DNA from: Bacillus shivajii
GTDB lineage: Bacteria; Bacillota; Bacilli; Bacillales; Salisediminibacteriaceae
Direction of reading: 5' to 3'
NCBI RefSeq assembly: GCF_020519665.1
Contig: NZ_CP084703.1
Location: 1,302,001-1,366,000, forward strand
Length of the DNA stretch: 64,000 bases
Shown here: positions 30,901 to 39,190 of the stretch, piece by piece
How positions within the stretch are numbered: position 1 is the first letter of the stretch
How the letters are laid out: every line of letters begins with the position of its first letter
The notes under the pieces: model-generated
Told to the model about the DNA's origin: nothing
Seen by the model: the letters and a program-made list of their open reading frames with translations, nothing else
The model's database searches: none
Translations under genes and position numbers: made by a program

Positions 30901-30948
30901 GGTTCAGCATCTTAAATTGTCTCCTATAAATGGGGAAAGATGCTGACC
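30901..30948 (+). terminator. Hairpin after udk, probable terminator
   Basis: GGTTCAGCATCTT (30901-30913) pairs with AAGATGCTGACC (30937-30948) with one bulge, followed by the AT-rich ATTTATTTATATT. It is 60 bases past udk. The rest of 30949-31247 holds a cre-like box and the greA leader but no gene. Confidence 0.5.
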
Positions 30949-31127
30949 ATTTATTTATATTTATGTCTTTTGTTAATGGGCAAGCAGTTATAAAGTTTGC
31001 ATACTTACAATTTTTTCTATATACTTTGCAAAAGAATTAAATGATTCTTATTTCGTGCGAAGTGTCATATGGTTGAACAAAACCGTTTCATTCAAAGCTG
31101 TCGCTAAACATGCTTAAAAAAGTGAGA

Positions 31128-31141
31128 TGAAAGCGTTAACG
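31128..31141 (+). promoter_or_regulatory. cre-like sequence upstream of greA
   Basis: TGAAAGCGTTAACG matches the CcpA consensus TGWAARCGYTWNCW at 13 of 14 positions. It is about 107 bases before the greA start, with TATAAT at 31211. Whether it is functional is unknown. Confidence 0.35.
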
Positions 31142-31247
31142 TGTGCTCATCATTTAAATTTTTTAAATGGCACAAACAATTGAAGGAATTTGCTTAATTA
31201 GTTCGAATTCTATAATGGTATTTAATCGTCCGAAGGAGTGAAAGATC

Positions 31248-31718
31248 ATGGCAGAAGAAAAACACTATATGACTTTAGAGGGTAAAGAGAAATTAGAAAA
31301 AGAGCTTGAATATTTAAAAACGGAGCGACGTAAAGAAGTCGTAGAACGAATAAAAGTAGCTAGAGACTTTGGAGACCTCTCAGAGAACTCAGAGTATGAT
31401 TCTGCGAAAGAGGAACAAGCTTTTGTTGAAGGCCGTATCAACCAAATTGAAAAAATGATTCGTAATGCAGAAATCATTGAAGAAGATTCAGATTCTTCTA
31501 TTGTTTCATTAGGTAAAACAGTAACATTTAAAGAACTTCCAGACGGTGAAGAAGAAGAGTATACAATTGTTGGACGTGCTGAAGCTGACCCAATAGAAGG
31601 CAAGATCTCTAATGATTCTCCGATGGCTCAAAGTTTAATGGGGAAAACAATCGGTGACCGTGTTAATGTATCTACACCAGGTGGAGACATGGAAGTTGAA
31701 ATTACAGAAGTACAATAA
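31248..31718 (+). CDS. greA: Transcription elongation factor GreA
   Basis: A 156-residue factor that rescues backtracked RNA polymerase by stimulating transcript cleavage. The N-terminal coiled coil has the tip acidic motif [20 protein letters not shown]; the C-terminal FKBP-like domain ends [21 protein letters not shown] precedes the ATG by about 8 bases. In B. subtilis greA is followed by pbpI; here it is followed by a GntR/ABC operon. Confidence 0.96.
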   Translation: MAEEKHYMTLEGKEKLEKELEYLKTERRKEVVERIKVARDFGDLSENSEYDSAKEEQAFVEGRINQIEKMIRNAEIIEEDSDSSIVSLGKTVTFKELPDGEEEEYTIVGRAEADPIEGKISNDSPMAQSLMGKTIGDRVNVSTPGGDMEVEITEVQ

Positions 31719-31734
31719 TACGAATAGAACACGT

Positions 31735-31773
31735 AAGACCACAGAGGCTATCCAGCCCCTGTGGTCTTTTTTA
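31735..31773 (+). terminator. Terminator of greA
   Basis: AAGACCACAGAGGC (31735-31748) pairs with GCCCCTGTGGTCTT (31755-31768) with one mismatch, then TTTTATT. Confidence 0.88.
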
Positions 31774-31835
31774 TTGTGAATAATTAAAAATTAATTCCAG
31801 GTGACTGGCGCTTGGGTTTTAAATGGAAATTTATA

Positions 31836-31891
31836 TTGACAGCTGTGTATACTGGTCATATACTGTATATAAACGTTATACACAGTATATG
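31836..31891 (+). promoter_or_regulatory. Promoter and operator of the GntR/ABC operon
   Basis: TTGACA (31836-31841) and TATACT (31859-31864) are 17 bases apart. CATATACTGTATATAA (31857-31872) and TTATACACAGTATATG (31876-31891) form a 16-base inverted repeat with one mismatch that covers the -10. This placement suits autorepression by the GntR protein encoded just downstream. Confidence 0.8.
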
Positions 31892-31924
31892 TGCGCAGAC
31901 TAGAGTTGGGGGTGAACGCACTGG

Positions 31925-32302
31925 ATGTGGATCCATCTTAATGACGAAGATTCAAGACCGCTATACATACAAGTGAAGGATCAAATTATGAAAGCTATTT
32001 TAAATAGAACGCTTGAAGCAGGTACAGAACTTCCTTCAATCCGTAAGCTTGCAAAAGAGGCGAAAACGAGTGTGATTACAGTAAAAAGGGCGTATCAGGA
32101 GCTTGAGAATGAAGGATACATTTATACAAGAGCAGGAAAAGGTACATTTGTTAAAGAGTTGGACAGTTCAAATATACATGAAAAAAATAAACAGAAGTTT
32201 ATTGATAAAGCAAATGAGCTTTTTGAGTTTGGTAGGACATTCAACTTATCTGAAGAGGAAATGAAAGAGCTCATTAACAAAGTTTTGAAGGAGAGGGATT
32301 AG
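31925..32302 (+). CDS. GntR-family (YtrA subfamily) repressor
   Basis: A 125-residue protein with a winged helix (PLYIQVKDQIMKAI, LPSIRKLAKEAKTSVITVKR) and a short C-terminal tail, the size of the YtrA subfamily, which has no large ligand domain and typically represses its own ABC operon. The ATG at 31925 is the only in-frame start after a stop at 31913; GGGGGTGA lies upstream. It is followed one base later by the ATPase. A perfect-looking operator overlaps its promoter. Confidence 0.9.
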   Translation: MWIHLNDEDSRPLYIQVKDQIMKAILNRTLEAGTELPSIRKLAKEAKTSVITVKRAYQELENEGYIYTRAGKGTFVKELDSSNIHEKNKQKFIDKANELFEFGRTFNLSEEEMKELINKVLKERD

Positions 32303-32303
32303 C

Positions 32304-33179
32304 ATGGAAGGTTCAATGATGACGTTACAAGATGTGGTTCGTTCTTACCGGAGATTTACACTTGGTCCGATAACTTTACAGATCCCAAAAGGATTATTAA
32401 TTGCATTAATAGGTAGAAATGGTGCTGGAAAAACGACATTGCTTCAAGGGATGAGTGGTATTAACGTGTTTGATCAAGGTGACGTTCAGTTTGAACAGGA
32501 ATCGATTGACTTTTTAGATCCAAAGATTCGTACAAAGATGACGTATATTAACAATGAGATACAAATGTATAGTGATTACACAGTTGAGCAATCCATTCAC
32601 TTTGTTTCAAGTTTTTATAGCAACTGGGACAATGAATGGGTCAATTATTGGTTAAATGTATTTCAAATCCACCGCCTAAATGAAATTCACGAACTCTCTA
32701 AAGGGATGAAAATGAAGTTGAACCTTATATTAGGTTTAGCACATAAGCCGTCTCTCGTCCTATTAGACGAACCAACAGATGGATTAGATAGTATATCAAG
32801 ACAGCAATTTTTTGATTTATTACAAGCTTATATTGAAGACGGAGATAAAACAGTTATCTTATCGACTCACTATACAAAAGATGTTGAAGGAATATGCGAC
32901 TATGTTCTCTTTTTGAAAAATGGAAACCTATCCCTTAAAGGGGAAGTAGAAAAGTTAAAAGAGGAGTTTACGTTTTTTTCTTTGCCGCCGACAACGAATG
33001 AACAGAACTTATCCGAATCAGCCATCGTCGTAAAATCCGATGTGGAATTAAAGGGAATCTTACCGTCATCTGAATGTGATGACTTACCGAACGAAGCGGT
33101 TATGAGACCGCCATCATTAGATGATTTATTCTTTTTTGTCGTTGAAAAAGGGGGGAACCCAATTGAGGGCTCTCATTGA
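32304..33179 (+). CDS. ABC transporter ATP-binding protein (YtrB-like)
   Basis: A 291-residue ATPase. Walker A GRNGAGKTT is near residue 36, the signature loop reads LSKGMKMKL near 133 instead of LSGGQ, Walker B is LVLLDEP near 151, and HYTKD gives the H-loop. The variant signature is usual in YtrB-type systems that respond to cell-wall antibiotics. A C-terminal extension of about 80 residues follows. Its end overlaps the next gene by 17 bases. Confidence 0.9.
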   Translation: MEGSMMTLQDVVRSYRRFTLGPITLQIPKGLLIALIGRNGAGKTTLLQGMSGINVFDQGDVQFEQESIDFLDPKIRTKMTYINNEIQMYSDYTVEQSIHFVSSFYSNWDNEWVNYWLNVFQIHRLNEIHELSKGMKMKLNLILGLAHKPSLVLLDEPTDGLDSISRQQFFDLLQAYIEDGDKTVILSTHYTKDVEGICDYVLFLKNGNLSLKGEVEKLKEEFTFFSLPPTTNEQNLSESAIVVKSDVELKGILPSSECDDLPNEAVMRPPSLDDLFFFVVEKGGNPIEGSH

Positions 33180-34338
33180 AAAAGATTTAAAAAGTACTAA
33201 AAATGTTTTATTAACCGTCATTTTAATGTTTATTGTTGCTTGGGGGTTGATGATTTATTTTCATATTAGCTCAGGATTTCGTGATGCGAACTTTTTAATT
33301 TTTCCATTTATCGGATCTGCCTTTATTACCTTTAACTTAGTAGCACATATGTGTAACGCAGAAGAAATAAATGGTGTAAAAGCCCGGCTTGTTCAACTAC
33401 CTGTGAAACCGTCAATGATTGTTTTTTCGAAATATGTATCAAGCCTGATCATTTTAAGTTCAGTAATCGTTTTAAATGCACTACTGACGTTCGTTTTCTA
33501 CAAGACATCTGTAATAAGAGGACCATCTGATGTAGCAATCGAATCGCTTGGGGTTATTGTGAACATTACTGTGTTATCGATTGCTGTTTATTTACCGTTT
33601 TATTTTGCAAAATCGATCCGGCACGCTGCATGGGCGATGAGAATTGCCTTTATTGCGTGGGCGGTTCTTTTAATGGCAGTGCCACAGCTCTTATTTAACC
33701 AGTTCTATGACGGTGTAAATGTACCAATTAACTTTAGTGAGAAATTGAGTACAAATTTGCTCATTTCATCTATATTTCTTTTACTTGTATCACTTTTTAT
33801 TTCATTATGGATTAATCAATTATCTCGTATGCGTAAAGTAGTGACTATGCCCCTTGTACTTGTTCCTGTTTGTATGAGTATCATATTTTCATTTTCAATT
33901 AGTAGCACGGTGTCAGAGACAATAACAGAAGTTCAAGATGAACTATCTCGCTTGCATATTGAATCAATCGATTATTTAACATATGAAACTCCGTCTGAAA
34001 AACATCAGTTATTGATTCGAGTAGATGTAAAACCTATCATCAATGATTATCATGTGAAGTCAAATACTTGGATTACAATGACTTTACCTGAAGAAACAGA
34101 ACGGTATACACAATCAACACGAGTAACATTTTCATTACGCGCTCGTGATTCAGTGGAATGGTCTGTATATGAACCTGAGTTACATTCTCAAATGTTTGAA
34201 ATGGAGTTTCCTCAGTTGTTAACTAATTCTGAAGTTAAAGAAGTCCAAGGAATGTTAGAGAGGGGCAAAATTGAGTTTGAGGTAACGAGCCCTTTTTTAG
34301 GAAATGATTCATTTCGTCTATCAAAGGAGGGGATGTAA
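33163..34338 (+). CDS. ABC transporter permease 1
   Basis: A 391-residue membrane protein starting MRALIEKDLKSTKN at a TTG that follows AAAGGGGGG by about 6 bases. Six hydrophobic segments are seen in residues 10-265, then a roughly 130-residue domain rich in charged residues (EVQDELSRLHIESIDYL onward), probably outside the membrane. The substrate is unknown. It resembles the next gene in size and plan, so the two may form a heterodimer. Confidence 0.85.
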   Translation: MRALIEKDLKSTKNVLLTVILMFIVAWGLMIYFHISSGFRDANFLIFPFIGSAFITFNLVAHMCNAEEINGVKARLVQLPVKPSMIVFSKYVSSLIILSSVIVLNALLTFVFYKTSVIRGPSDVAIESLGVIVNITVLSIAVYLPFYFAKSIRHAAWAMRIAFIAWAVLLMAVPQLLFNQFYDGVNVPINFSEKLSTNLLISSIFLLLVSLFISLWINQLSRMRKVVTMPLVLVPVCMSIIFSFSISSTVSETITEVQDELSRLHIESIDYLTYETPSEKHQLLIRVDVKPIINDYHVKSNTWITMTLPEETERYTQSTRVTFSLRARDSVEWSVYEPELHSQMFEMEFPQLLTNSEVKEVQGMLERGKIEFEVTSPFLGNDSFRLSKEGM

Positions 34339-35511
34339 TTGAAGGCATTACTCTTACATGATTTAAACCGACTAACAAGAAGGCGAGGGGCTCTGGTAAC
34401 AAGTATCATACTTGCAGTTGCTTATGTTGCTTTTACGATTGCTACAGGGGATATTACGAGAAGCAACAGTTATATGAGTATTCCAGCCTTCGTTATAGCT
34501 GTTATGAGCTTTCACTTTATAAACCTCCTATTAGCTGAAGAAGAGCAAGATCGTGTGTTAAACAGGATGAAACAGCTCCCCATTTCTGATGTGAAGTTAG
34601 TTTTAGCAAGGTATTGTTCAGTTATTGTTTTTTTAAGCGGGTATATTACGGTTATTTTACTTATCTTGTTTCTACCGGTAATAGTGATAGGAGAAGGTTC
34701 ATTATTAATGAACCAATTAACACCGTTATATATCATGTTACAAGCTGTCACCTTAATTATGGTCATTTACATCCCAATTTATTATGGATTCGGGCGTGGT
34801 CCAATCGGTTGGGTAATTATATTTATTGTGTTCTTTTGGTACATGTATATCATTATTGCTCCTCAAATGTATTACAATGAATCCTATTTAGTATTAGGAA
34901 GTTACATTTTTGAGCCATTTGCATTAGGGCTGTTACTATTAATGGTATTGTTAATCCCATTTTCGGTGTACACGGCAACCCTTGTATATCGTGAAAAAAG
35001 ATTGAATAAAAAGAGATGGTCAATTGCCTTAATCTTATTAGGAGTAACATTTATGTTTGTTACAGGTCCACTTGTTGGAGAGAAGCTTATAGAACGGCAA
35101 TTTATAAATGTGATTGAATCAATAGAATTTGTGTCCTTAGAAGTTGAGCCAATTCGAGACGATTCGGACTTTGGCCACCATTCAATTTCCTATGACTTTA
35201 TCATAAGGGTCCCAGAAGAGTCTTTTATCCGTGAGTTATTCCACTATGATTTACGAGGGTCTGTACTGCCATTCCACCCAAGCCATGACCAAGGTCAAGA
35301 TAAATTTAATACAGGTTCTTGGTTTCGCGTGGATGAACAAAAACGAGGTGATGGTTACTTATATTTTGTAAGATCTTTTCGAGAAAATGTGATTGGTTCA
35401 AAAGAAAAGTTTGAAGAATACTTACTAGAGATCGATGAGAATCAAGTATTTGTTAAGGTTCAGAGTCGAGTACTACAAAAAGAAGTAACTTTGCCATTAT
35501 CGGACTCCTGA
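34339..35511 (+). CDS. ABC transporter permease 2
   Basis: A 390-residue membrane protein whose TTG start touches the previous stop and follows AAGGAGGGG. Several hydrophobic helices lie in residues 18-250, followed by a C-terminal extracytoplasmic region of about 130 residues. Plan and length match the preceding permease, pointing to an old duplication. No terminator is obvious behind it. Confidence 0.85.
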   Translation: MKALLLHDLNRLTRRRGALVTSIILAVAYVAFTIATGDITRSNSYMSIPAFVIAVMSFHFINLLLAEEEQDRVLNRMKQLPISDVKLVLARYCSVIVFLSGYITVILLILFLPVIVIGEGSLLMNQLTPLYIMLQAVTLIMVIYIPIYYGFGRGPIGWVIIFIVFFWYMYIIIAPQMYYNESYLVLGSYIFEPFALGLLLLMVLLIPFSVYTATLVYREKRLNKKRWSIALILLGVTFMFVTGPLVGEKLIERQFINVIESIEFVSLEVEPIRDDSDFGHHSISYDFIIRVPEESFIRELFHYDLRGSVLPFHPSHDQGQDKFNTGSWFRVDEQKRGDGYLYFVRSFRENVIGSKEKFEEYLLEIDENQVFVKVQSRVLQKEVTLPLSDS

Positions 35512-35534
35512 CGGACATACTTTAGTAACAAGTC

Positions 35535-35563
35535 TCGAAATTTATCAATGGATGATCTATAAT
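35535..35563 (+). promoter_or_regulatory. Possible promoter of the DUF1510 gene
   Basis: TCGAAA at 35535-35540 and TATAAT at 35558-35563, spacing 17. The -35 is one base off consensus. Confidence 0.5.
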
Positions 35564-35609
35564 ATAGATTAAGAAATGGGTAAGCTTTATAAAGGAGGCA
35601 TTTTCATAG

Positions 35610-36335
35610 ATGAGTCAATACGGAAACTATCAAACACGTCGTACTGATATGAAAAAGAAACGTCGAATGAACCTTGTTTTAAATAGTGCGATCGGTCTTG
35701 TTGTTGCGGCTATTATTTTCTTTAGTGCTTCGCTCTTTTTTGGTGGAGGGTCAGAGCCAGCGATGGTTGATGGGTCTAGTCAGGAAGAAACGGAAGAAGA
35801 AAATAACGATGAGCTAAATGATTCGAATGAAACGAATGAGACAACCGAAGATTCAACTGAAGAATCTGCTACGGACGAAGGCGATTCAAGTACAAATCAA
35901 TCAGAAGACGCTAATAATAACAACGAGGTAGAATCAGGCAATGACAATAATGATTCAGATCAGAATGAAGTGAATGGTGACGAAGAAGCAACGAATGGTT
36001 CTAATGAGGAGAATGATTCACCAGCAGAAACAATTATCGGTGAAGGCGAGTGGGGACCAATCGGAACTGTACAAGAAGAACCATTTTCAGCTGTTTATGA
36101 TGAAGATCATGTTAACTGGAAAGAGATGATTCAAGCAATTAAATATGCGACGAACTTAAATGATGATATGATCACTTGGCGCATTAGAAATGGTGGAGAT
36201 CACCAAAGTGCTATTGGAACGGTAAGCTACTATGAAGACCGAGATACACCTTATAAAGTCAGGTTAGAATGGGTTGAAAACGAGGGTTGGATGCCTGTAT
36301 CTGTTGAAAAATTAGATCATAATCCTTATAACTAA
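35610..36335 (+). CDS. DUF1510-family membrane protein (YrrS-like)
   Basis: A 241-residue protein: basic N-terminus, one transmembrane helix (about residues 24-45), a 100-residue linker very rich in Asp, Glu, Asn and Ser, and a C-terminal DUF1510 domain (WGPIGTVQEEPFSAVY, WRIRNGGDHQSAIGTVSYY). The soluble domain should face outward. In B. subtilis yrrS sits beside the penicillin-binding protein gene pbpI near mtnN; here pbpI is missing. AAAGGAGG lies upstream of the ATG. Function unknown. Confidence 0.85.
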   Translation: MSQYGNYQTRRTDMKKKRRMNLVLNSAIGLVVAAIIFFSASLFFGGGSEPAMVDGSSQEETEEENNDELNDSNETNETTEDSTEESATDEGDSSTNQSEDANNNNEVESGNDNNDSDQNEVNGDEEATNGSNEENDSPAETIIGEGEWGPIGTVQEEPFSAVYDEDHVNWKEMIQAIKYATNLNDDMITWRIRNGGDHQSAIGTVSYYEDRDTPYKVRLEWVENEGWMPVSVEKLDHNPYN

Positions 36336-36343
36336 AGTTAAAG

Positions 36344-36393
36344 TAGAGGCAGTCTCTAAGTGCTTATCACAAAGAGATAGCCTCTTTTTTTTT
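36344..36393 (+). terminator. Terminator after the DUF1510 gene
   Basis: AGAGGCAGTCTCT and AGAGATAGCCTCT pair around a 15-base loop, followed by nine T. Confidence 0.8.
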
Positions 36394-36474
36394 ATCATTG
36401 GATTGTTGTTCACTTGGGAGGGGTGTCCTTAGAAGTCATGAAAAGGAAAAACGCCTACGCCTAAGTGAATAGCG

Positions 36475-36687
36475 CTATGAATTCTTTGCCTTAAAATGTA
36501 CAACCGCTGAATAATGCTTCAGTCCTGTTGAGGGATCAACGTTTACTTGGTGAGAAACATGGTGAACTTCTAACATAATTGCCTGGTTGTCTTCGATTTT
36601 CTCAGTAACTTTTTTCTCCAGTTCTTCAATACTTTTGGCTTCGAAAAATTCAACTTTATCTTTTAAATGATCTGTATGGATAATCAT
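36475..36687 (-). CDS. DUF2536-family small protein (YrzA-like)
   Basis: A 70-residue protein. KDKVEFFEAKSIEELEKKV and VHHVSHQVNVDPSTG followed by YSAVVHFKAK match the DUF2536/YrzA family. The ATG at 36687 is about 10 bases after AAAGGA; an upstream GTG is too close. It lies opposite and next to mtnN as in B. subtilis. Function unknown. Confidence 0.85.
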   Translation of the reverse strand: MIIHTDHLKDKVEFFEAKSIEELEKKVTEKIEDNQAIMLEVHHVSHQVNVDPSTGLKHYSAVVHFKAKNS

Positions 36688-36747
36688 AGATAACACATCC
36701 TTTCGCTAGATATTTTAAAGCAAAAAAGCAGAATTGAAAAGTTGAGC

Positions 36748-36776
36748 TTGTTCTTACTGATTTGTTTCGCTATGAT
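36748..36776 (+). promoter_or_regulatory. Promoter of mtnN
   Basis: TTGTTC at 36748-36753 and TATGAT at 36771-36776, spacing 17. Confidence 0.6.
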
Positions 36777-36815
36777 AAGGTAGGAAGATTTTCATAGTAA
36801 AGGCAGGTAAGGGTA

Positions 36816-37517
36816 ATGCGTATAGGAATTATTGGTGCAATGGAAGAAGAAGTTGAGTTATTAAAGTCAAAGATGAGTGAGCCTGAGGAACAAGTTCTTG
36901 GTGGTTGTGAGTTTTTTATAGGAAAACTAGAAGGTGTCGACGTTGTTTTATCAAAGTCTGGGATCGGAAAAGTAAATGCAGCAATTTGTACAACGTTAAT
37001 GAATCAGCTTTATCAACCTGATTATATTATTAATACAGGTTCTGCTGGTGGTTTCCATCAAAGTTTAAAAGTTGGAGATATCGTTATCTCAACTGAGGTA
37101 CGATATAATGATGTAGATGCGACAGTGTTTGGCTATGAGTTTGGGCAAGTTCCTAGAATGCCGGCATCGTATGAACCAAATGAAACGTTGATGAAGGTTG
37201 CAGAAAATTGTGCAGAAGAGGTCGGGATTCATTCTGTAAAAGGGTTAATCGTATCAGGGGATTCATTTATGAGTGACCATGACCGTGTTGAATTTATTCG
37301 TGAGCAATTTAACGACCCTCATTGTTCAGAAATGGAAGCAGGAGCGATTGCACAAGTGTGTTATCAGTTTCAATGCCCGTTTGTTATTATTCGGTCGTTA
37401 TCTGATATTGCAGGCTCTGATGCGAAAGTCTCTTACGATCAATTTTTGAAAAAAGCTTCTGTCAACTCGGCAAAAATGGTTCTTCTTATGCTTGAGGAAT
37501 TGCGAAAATCCCACTAA
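36816..37517 (+). CDS. mtnN: 5'-methylthioadenosine/S-adenosylhomocysteine nucleosidase
   Basis: A 233-residue nucleoside phosphorylase-fold enzyme that splits MTA and SAH in the methionine cycle. [32 protein letters not shown] and [13 protein letters not shown] (catalytic glutamate region) and [11 protein letters not shown] (catalytic aspartate) are all present. GGCAGGTAAGGGTA is the weak RBS. The sulfur-salvage genes that follow it in B. subtilis (mccA, mccB) are absent, but a yrhC-like gene remains downstream. Confidence 0.96.
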   Translation: MRIGIIGAMEEEVELLKSKMSEPEEQVLGGCEFFIGKLEGVDVVLSKSGIGKVNAAICTTLMNQLYQPDYIINTGSAGGFHQSLKVGDIVISTEVRYNDVDATVFGYEFGQVPRMPASYEPNETLMKVAENCAEEVGIHSVKGLIVSGDSFMSDHDRVEFIREQFNDPHCSEMEAGAIAQVCYQFQCPFVIIRSLSDIAGSDAKVSYDQFLKKASVNSAKMVLLMLEELRKSH

Positions 37518-37572
37518 ATGGGCAAATGAGAAACCTCATAGTGAAATCACATAACATTTACAAATGCAAATC

Positions 37573-37603
37573 AAAAAGGCATGGAGCTCCCGTGTCTTTT
37601 TTA
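37573..37603 (+). terminator. Terminator of mtnN
   Basis: AAAAAGGCATGG pairs with CCCGTGTCTTTTTT through two wobble pairs around AGCT. Confidence 0.7.
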
Positions 37604-37676
37604 TGTTGCAATGAACGTACCTGTTTGTTTAACAAGAGCATCAAAAGCTCCCACTACTAACCAACTTCCTATATTT

Positions 37677-37901
37677 TTAATCTTTAACAATGTAGTTTTG
37701 TCTTAAGTAGTATTTCAAGAATTTATCTGATAAAAATGCTGTAAATGGAACAATACCTAGGAAATAGACCAGAACAGTAATAATTGAAGTGAAATTATTC
37801 GCCTTCCAAGGCATCATATAGTAATAAAGATATCCGTAAATATAAGATGATAGAAATAATAGAATGATGAACAATACTAAAAATAACACTTTATTTTTCA
37901 T
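37677..37901 (-). CDS. Small membrane protein, 74 aa, unknown
   Basis: A 74-residue protein with two hydrophobic helices (about residues 5-27 and 38-58) and a basic C-terminus. AAAGGCGG lies 8 bases before the ATG on the minus strand, which supports a real gene. No family is recognised. It stands alone between mtnN and the yrhC-like gene. Confidence 0.55.
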   Translation of the reverse strand: MKNKVLFLVLFIILLFLSSYIYGYLYYYMMPWKANNFTSIITVLVYFLGIVPFTAFLSDKFLKYYLRQNYIVKD

Positions 37902-38127
37902 TCAACCAACCGCCTTTCCCTCTTAAACAAATCTTCCCATCCCTTTACGTACAGTTTTTTTATAAGTGCTTTATATCCTTATTTTAACATTAAAATCCAT
38001 ATCACTCTCTTTTATGTTCGATTCACATAAATCACAGGTGAAATTAAATAGAGAATAAATATATGTAGATTTTCCCCCCTGGTAAATGTGGCAACAATTA
38101 CATCCTCTTAACCTATTATAGGCATGT

Positions 38128-38133
38128 TATACT
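38128..38133 (+). promoter_or_regulatory. Extended -10 of the yrhC-like gene
   Basis: TGTTATACT at 38125-38133 matches an extended -10; no clear -35. Confidence 0.45.
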
Positions 38134-38181
38134 ATTCATAGATTGATATAACAACTACTTCAAAGAAGGAGTGGGATTAGT

Positions 38182-38424
38182 ATGACTGACAAAAAAATTC
38201 AAGATTTAAAATTTAAAGTTGCTGACTTTAAACGTTTTGCATATATATTACTTGCAATAAGTGGCTTCATGGCTTTAGGGATGGTTTTACCAGGGAACGA
38301 AGCAGTAGCAGGTCAAGAAGGATTATTAATGGCTTTAGTAGGTGGTTTATTAATCGGTTCATTTTTCTTTCACCGTCAAGCAATGAATATTCAAAGACTG
38401 ATCCACGAAGAAGAAGCCTCCTAA
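38182..38424 (+). CDS. YrhC-like small membrane protein
   Basis: An 80-residue protein with two hydrophobic helices (residues 19-37 and 47-64) flanked by charged ends, matching YrhC in size and pattern. In B. subtilis yrhC follows the mtnN-mccA-mccB cluster, so this is probably the remaining end of that block. AAGGAGTGGG precedes the ATG. Function unknown. Confidence 0.7.
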   Translation: MTDKKIQDLKFKVADFKRFAYILLAISGFMALGMVLPGNEAVAGQEGLLMALVGGLLIGSFFFHRQAMNIQRLIHEEEAS

Positions 38425-38428
38425 CACG

Positions 38429-38456
38429 CACTCACTTAAAAAGTGAGTGTTTTTTA
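38429..38456 (+). terminator. Terminator of the yrhC-like gene
   Basis: CACTCACTT (38429-38437) pairs perfectly with AAGTGAGTG (38441-38449), then TTTTTTATT. Confidence 0.88.
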
Positions 38457-38467
38457 TTGTATATATT

Positions 38468-38506
38468 CCAATTATATCTAGGTGTCAGTCAACTGGATAT
38501 AATTGG
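38468..38506. repeat. Palindromic hairpin, CCAGGTG-core family
   Basis: CCAATTATATC (38468-38478) and GATATAATTGG (38496-38506) are perfect complements. Between them, CTAGGTGTCAGTCAACTGG (38478-38496) matches the family core CCAGGTGCCTGGCACCTGG at 14 of 19 positions. Confidence 0.75.
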
Positions 38507-38649
38507 ATAATGTTAGGTAGCGATGGGGGGGGAATTGGTAGATGCTATTAAGAAAGAGACCTGAATCCGTGATGAAATAATTTATACTTTGTAACAACCT
38601 TAATAATCTTTCGATTTAACTTTGTTGGATTAATACTTGAGTCCGTTAC

Positions 38650-39060
38650 TGGCGGATGCTTTCACCTCTAGGCACAAGTGCGACATCCGCTCTTGCTTCC
38701 CTTCGCTTGCATTCACTGTGTCTTCTTTGCCGCGGGCAATGCTTCAGCCTCCTCATCTAAAACGGATCTCACTATTCGTATGAATGAATTAAAAGTTCCT
38801 GATATAAAATCAGTTCTAGCCATAATGAATAGTGATGTCATCAAATCTTATCTCGGCATTCTTTGTCAAAGTAAGAATGAGATACGGATCTCTTTTTTAA
38901 AAGAATCAATTCGTTATTCTAAAGTAATAACATCCCTCCCTTTACTATCTGTGCAGATAGTGGAAATGATAGTGTCGATTGTTTTAAAAGTAGGCTCTGT
39001 TAATCTTCATTGTTGATTTTCAAAAATCACGAGACTCCTGCGGGAAAAGCTCGCGGTTCG
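38650..39060 (+). repeat. Composite dispersed repeat, copy 3, with unknown insert
   Basis: Module A is at 38655-38752 (CACCTCTAGGCACAAGTGCG ... CTTCTTTGCCGCGGGC). Module C is present in reverse at 38993-39053, beginning GGCTCTGTTAATCTTCATTG, the complement of 52378-52430. Between them, 38760-38992 holds an open stretch (IRMNELKVPDIKSVLAIMNS) that I do not recognise, possibly a gene fragment. An ORF across 38678-39016 uses the repeat itself for its N-terminus, so I do not call it a gene. Confidence 0.75.
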
Positions 39061-39146
39061 CCCACGGAAAGTGAGTAGATGGATGGCATATTAACACCTA
39101 CCATCACGGATTCAGGAGAGAAATAATTTTCCATTTACTAGGTCAT

Positions 39147-39155
39147 TGCTATAAT
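39147..39155 (+). promoter_or_regulatory. Extended -10 promoter of the MFS gene
   Basis: TGCTATAAT matches an extended -10, 36 bases before the ATG. Confidence 0.55.
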
Positions 39156-39190
39156 AGAGGCGATTGGTTTGTGTGGATGGAGTGAATGTG

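Noticed and set aside
38678-39016. 112-aa ORF in repeat copy 3
   Set aside because: Its first third is translated repeat module A and its end is module C; no RBS. The middle may be a gene fragment but the ORF as a whole is not a gene.
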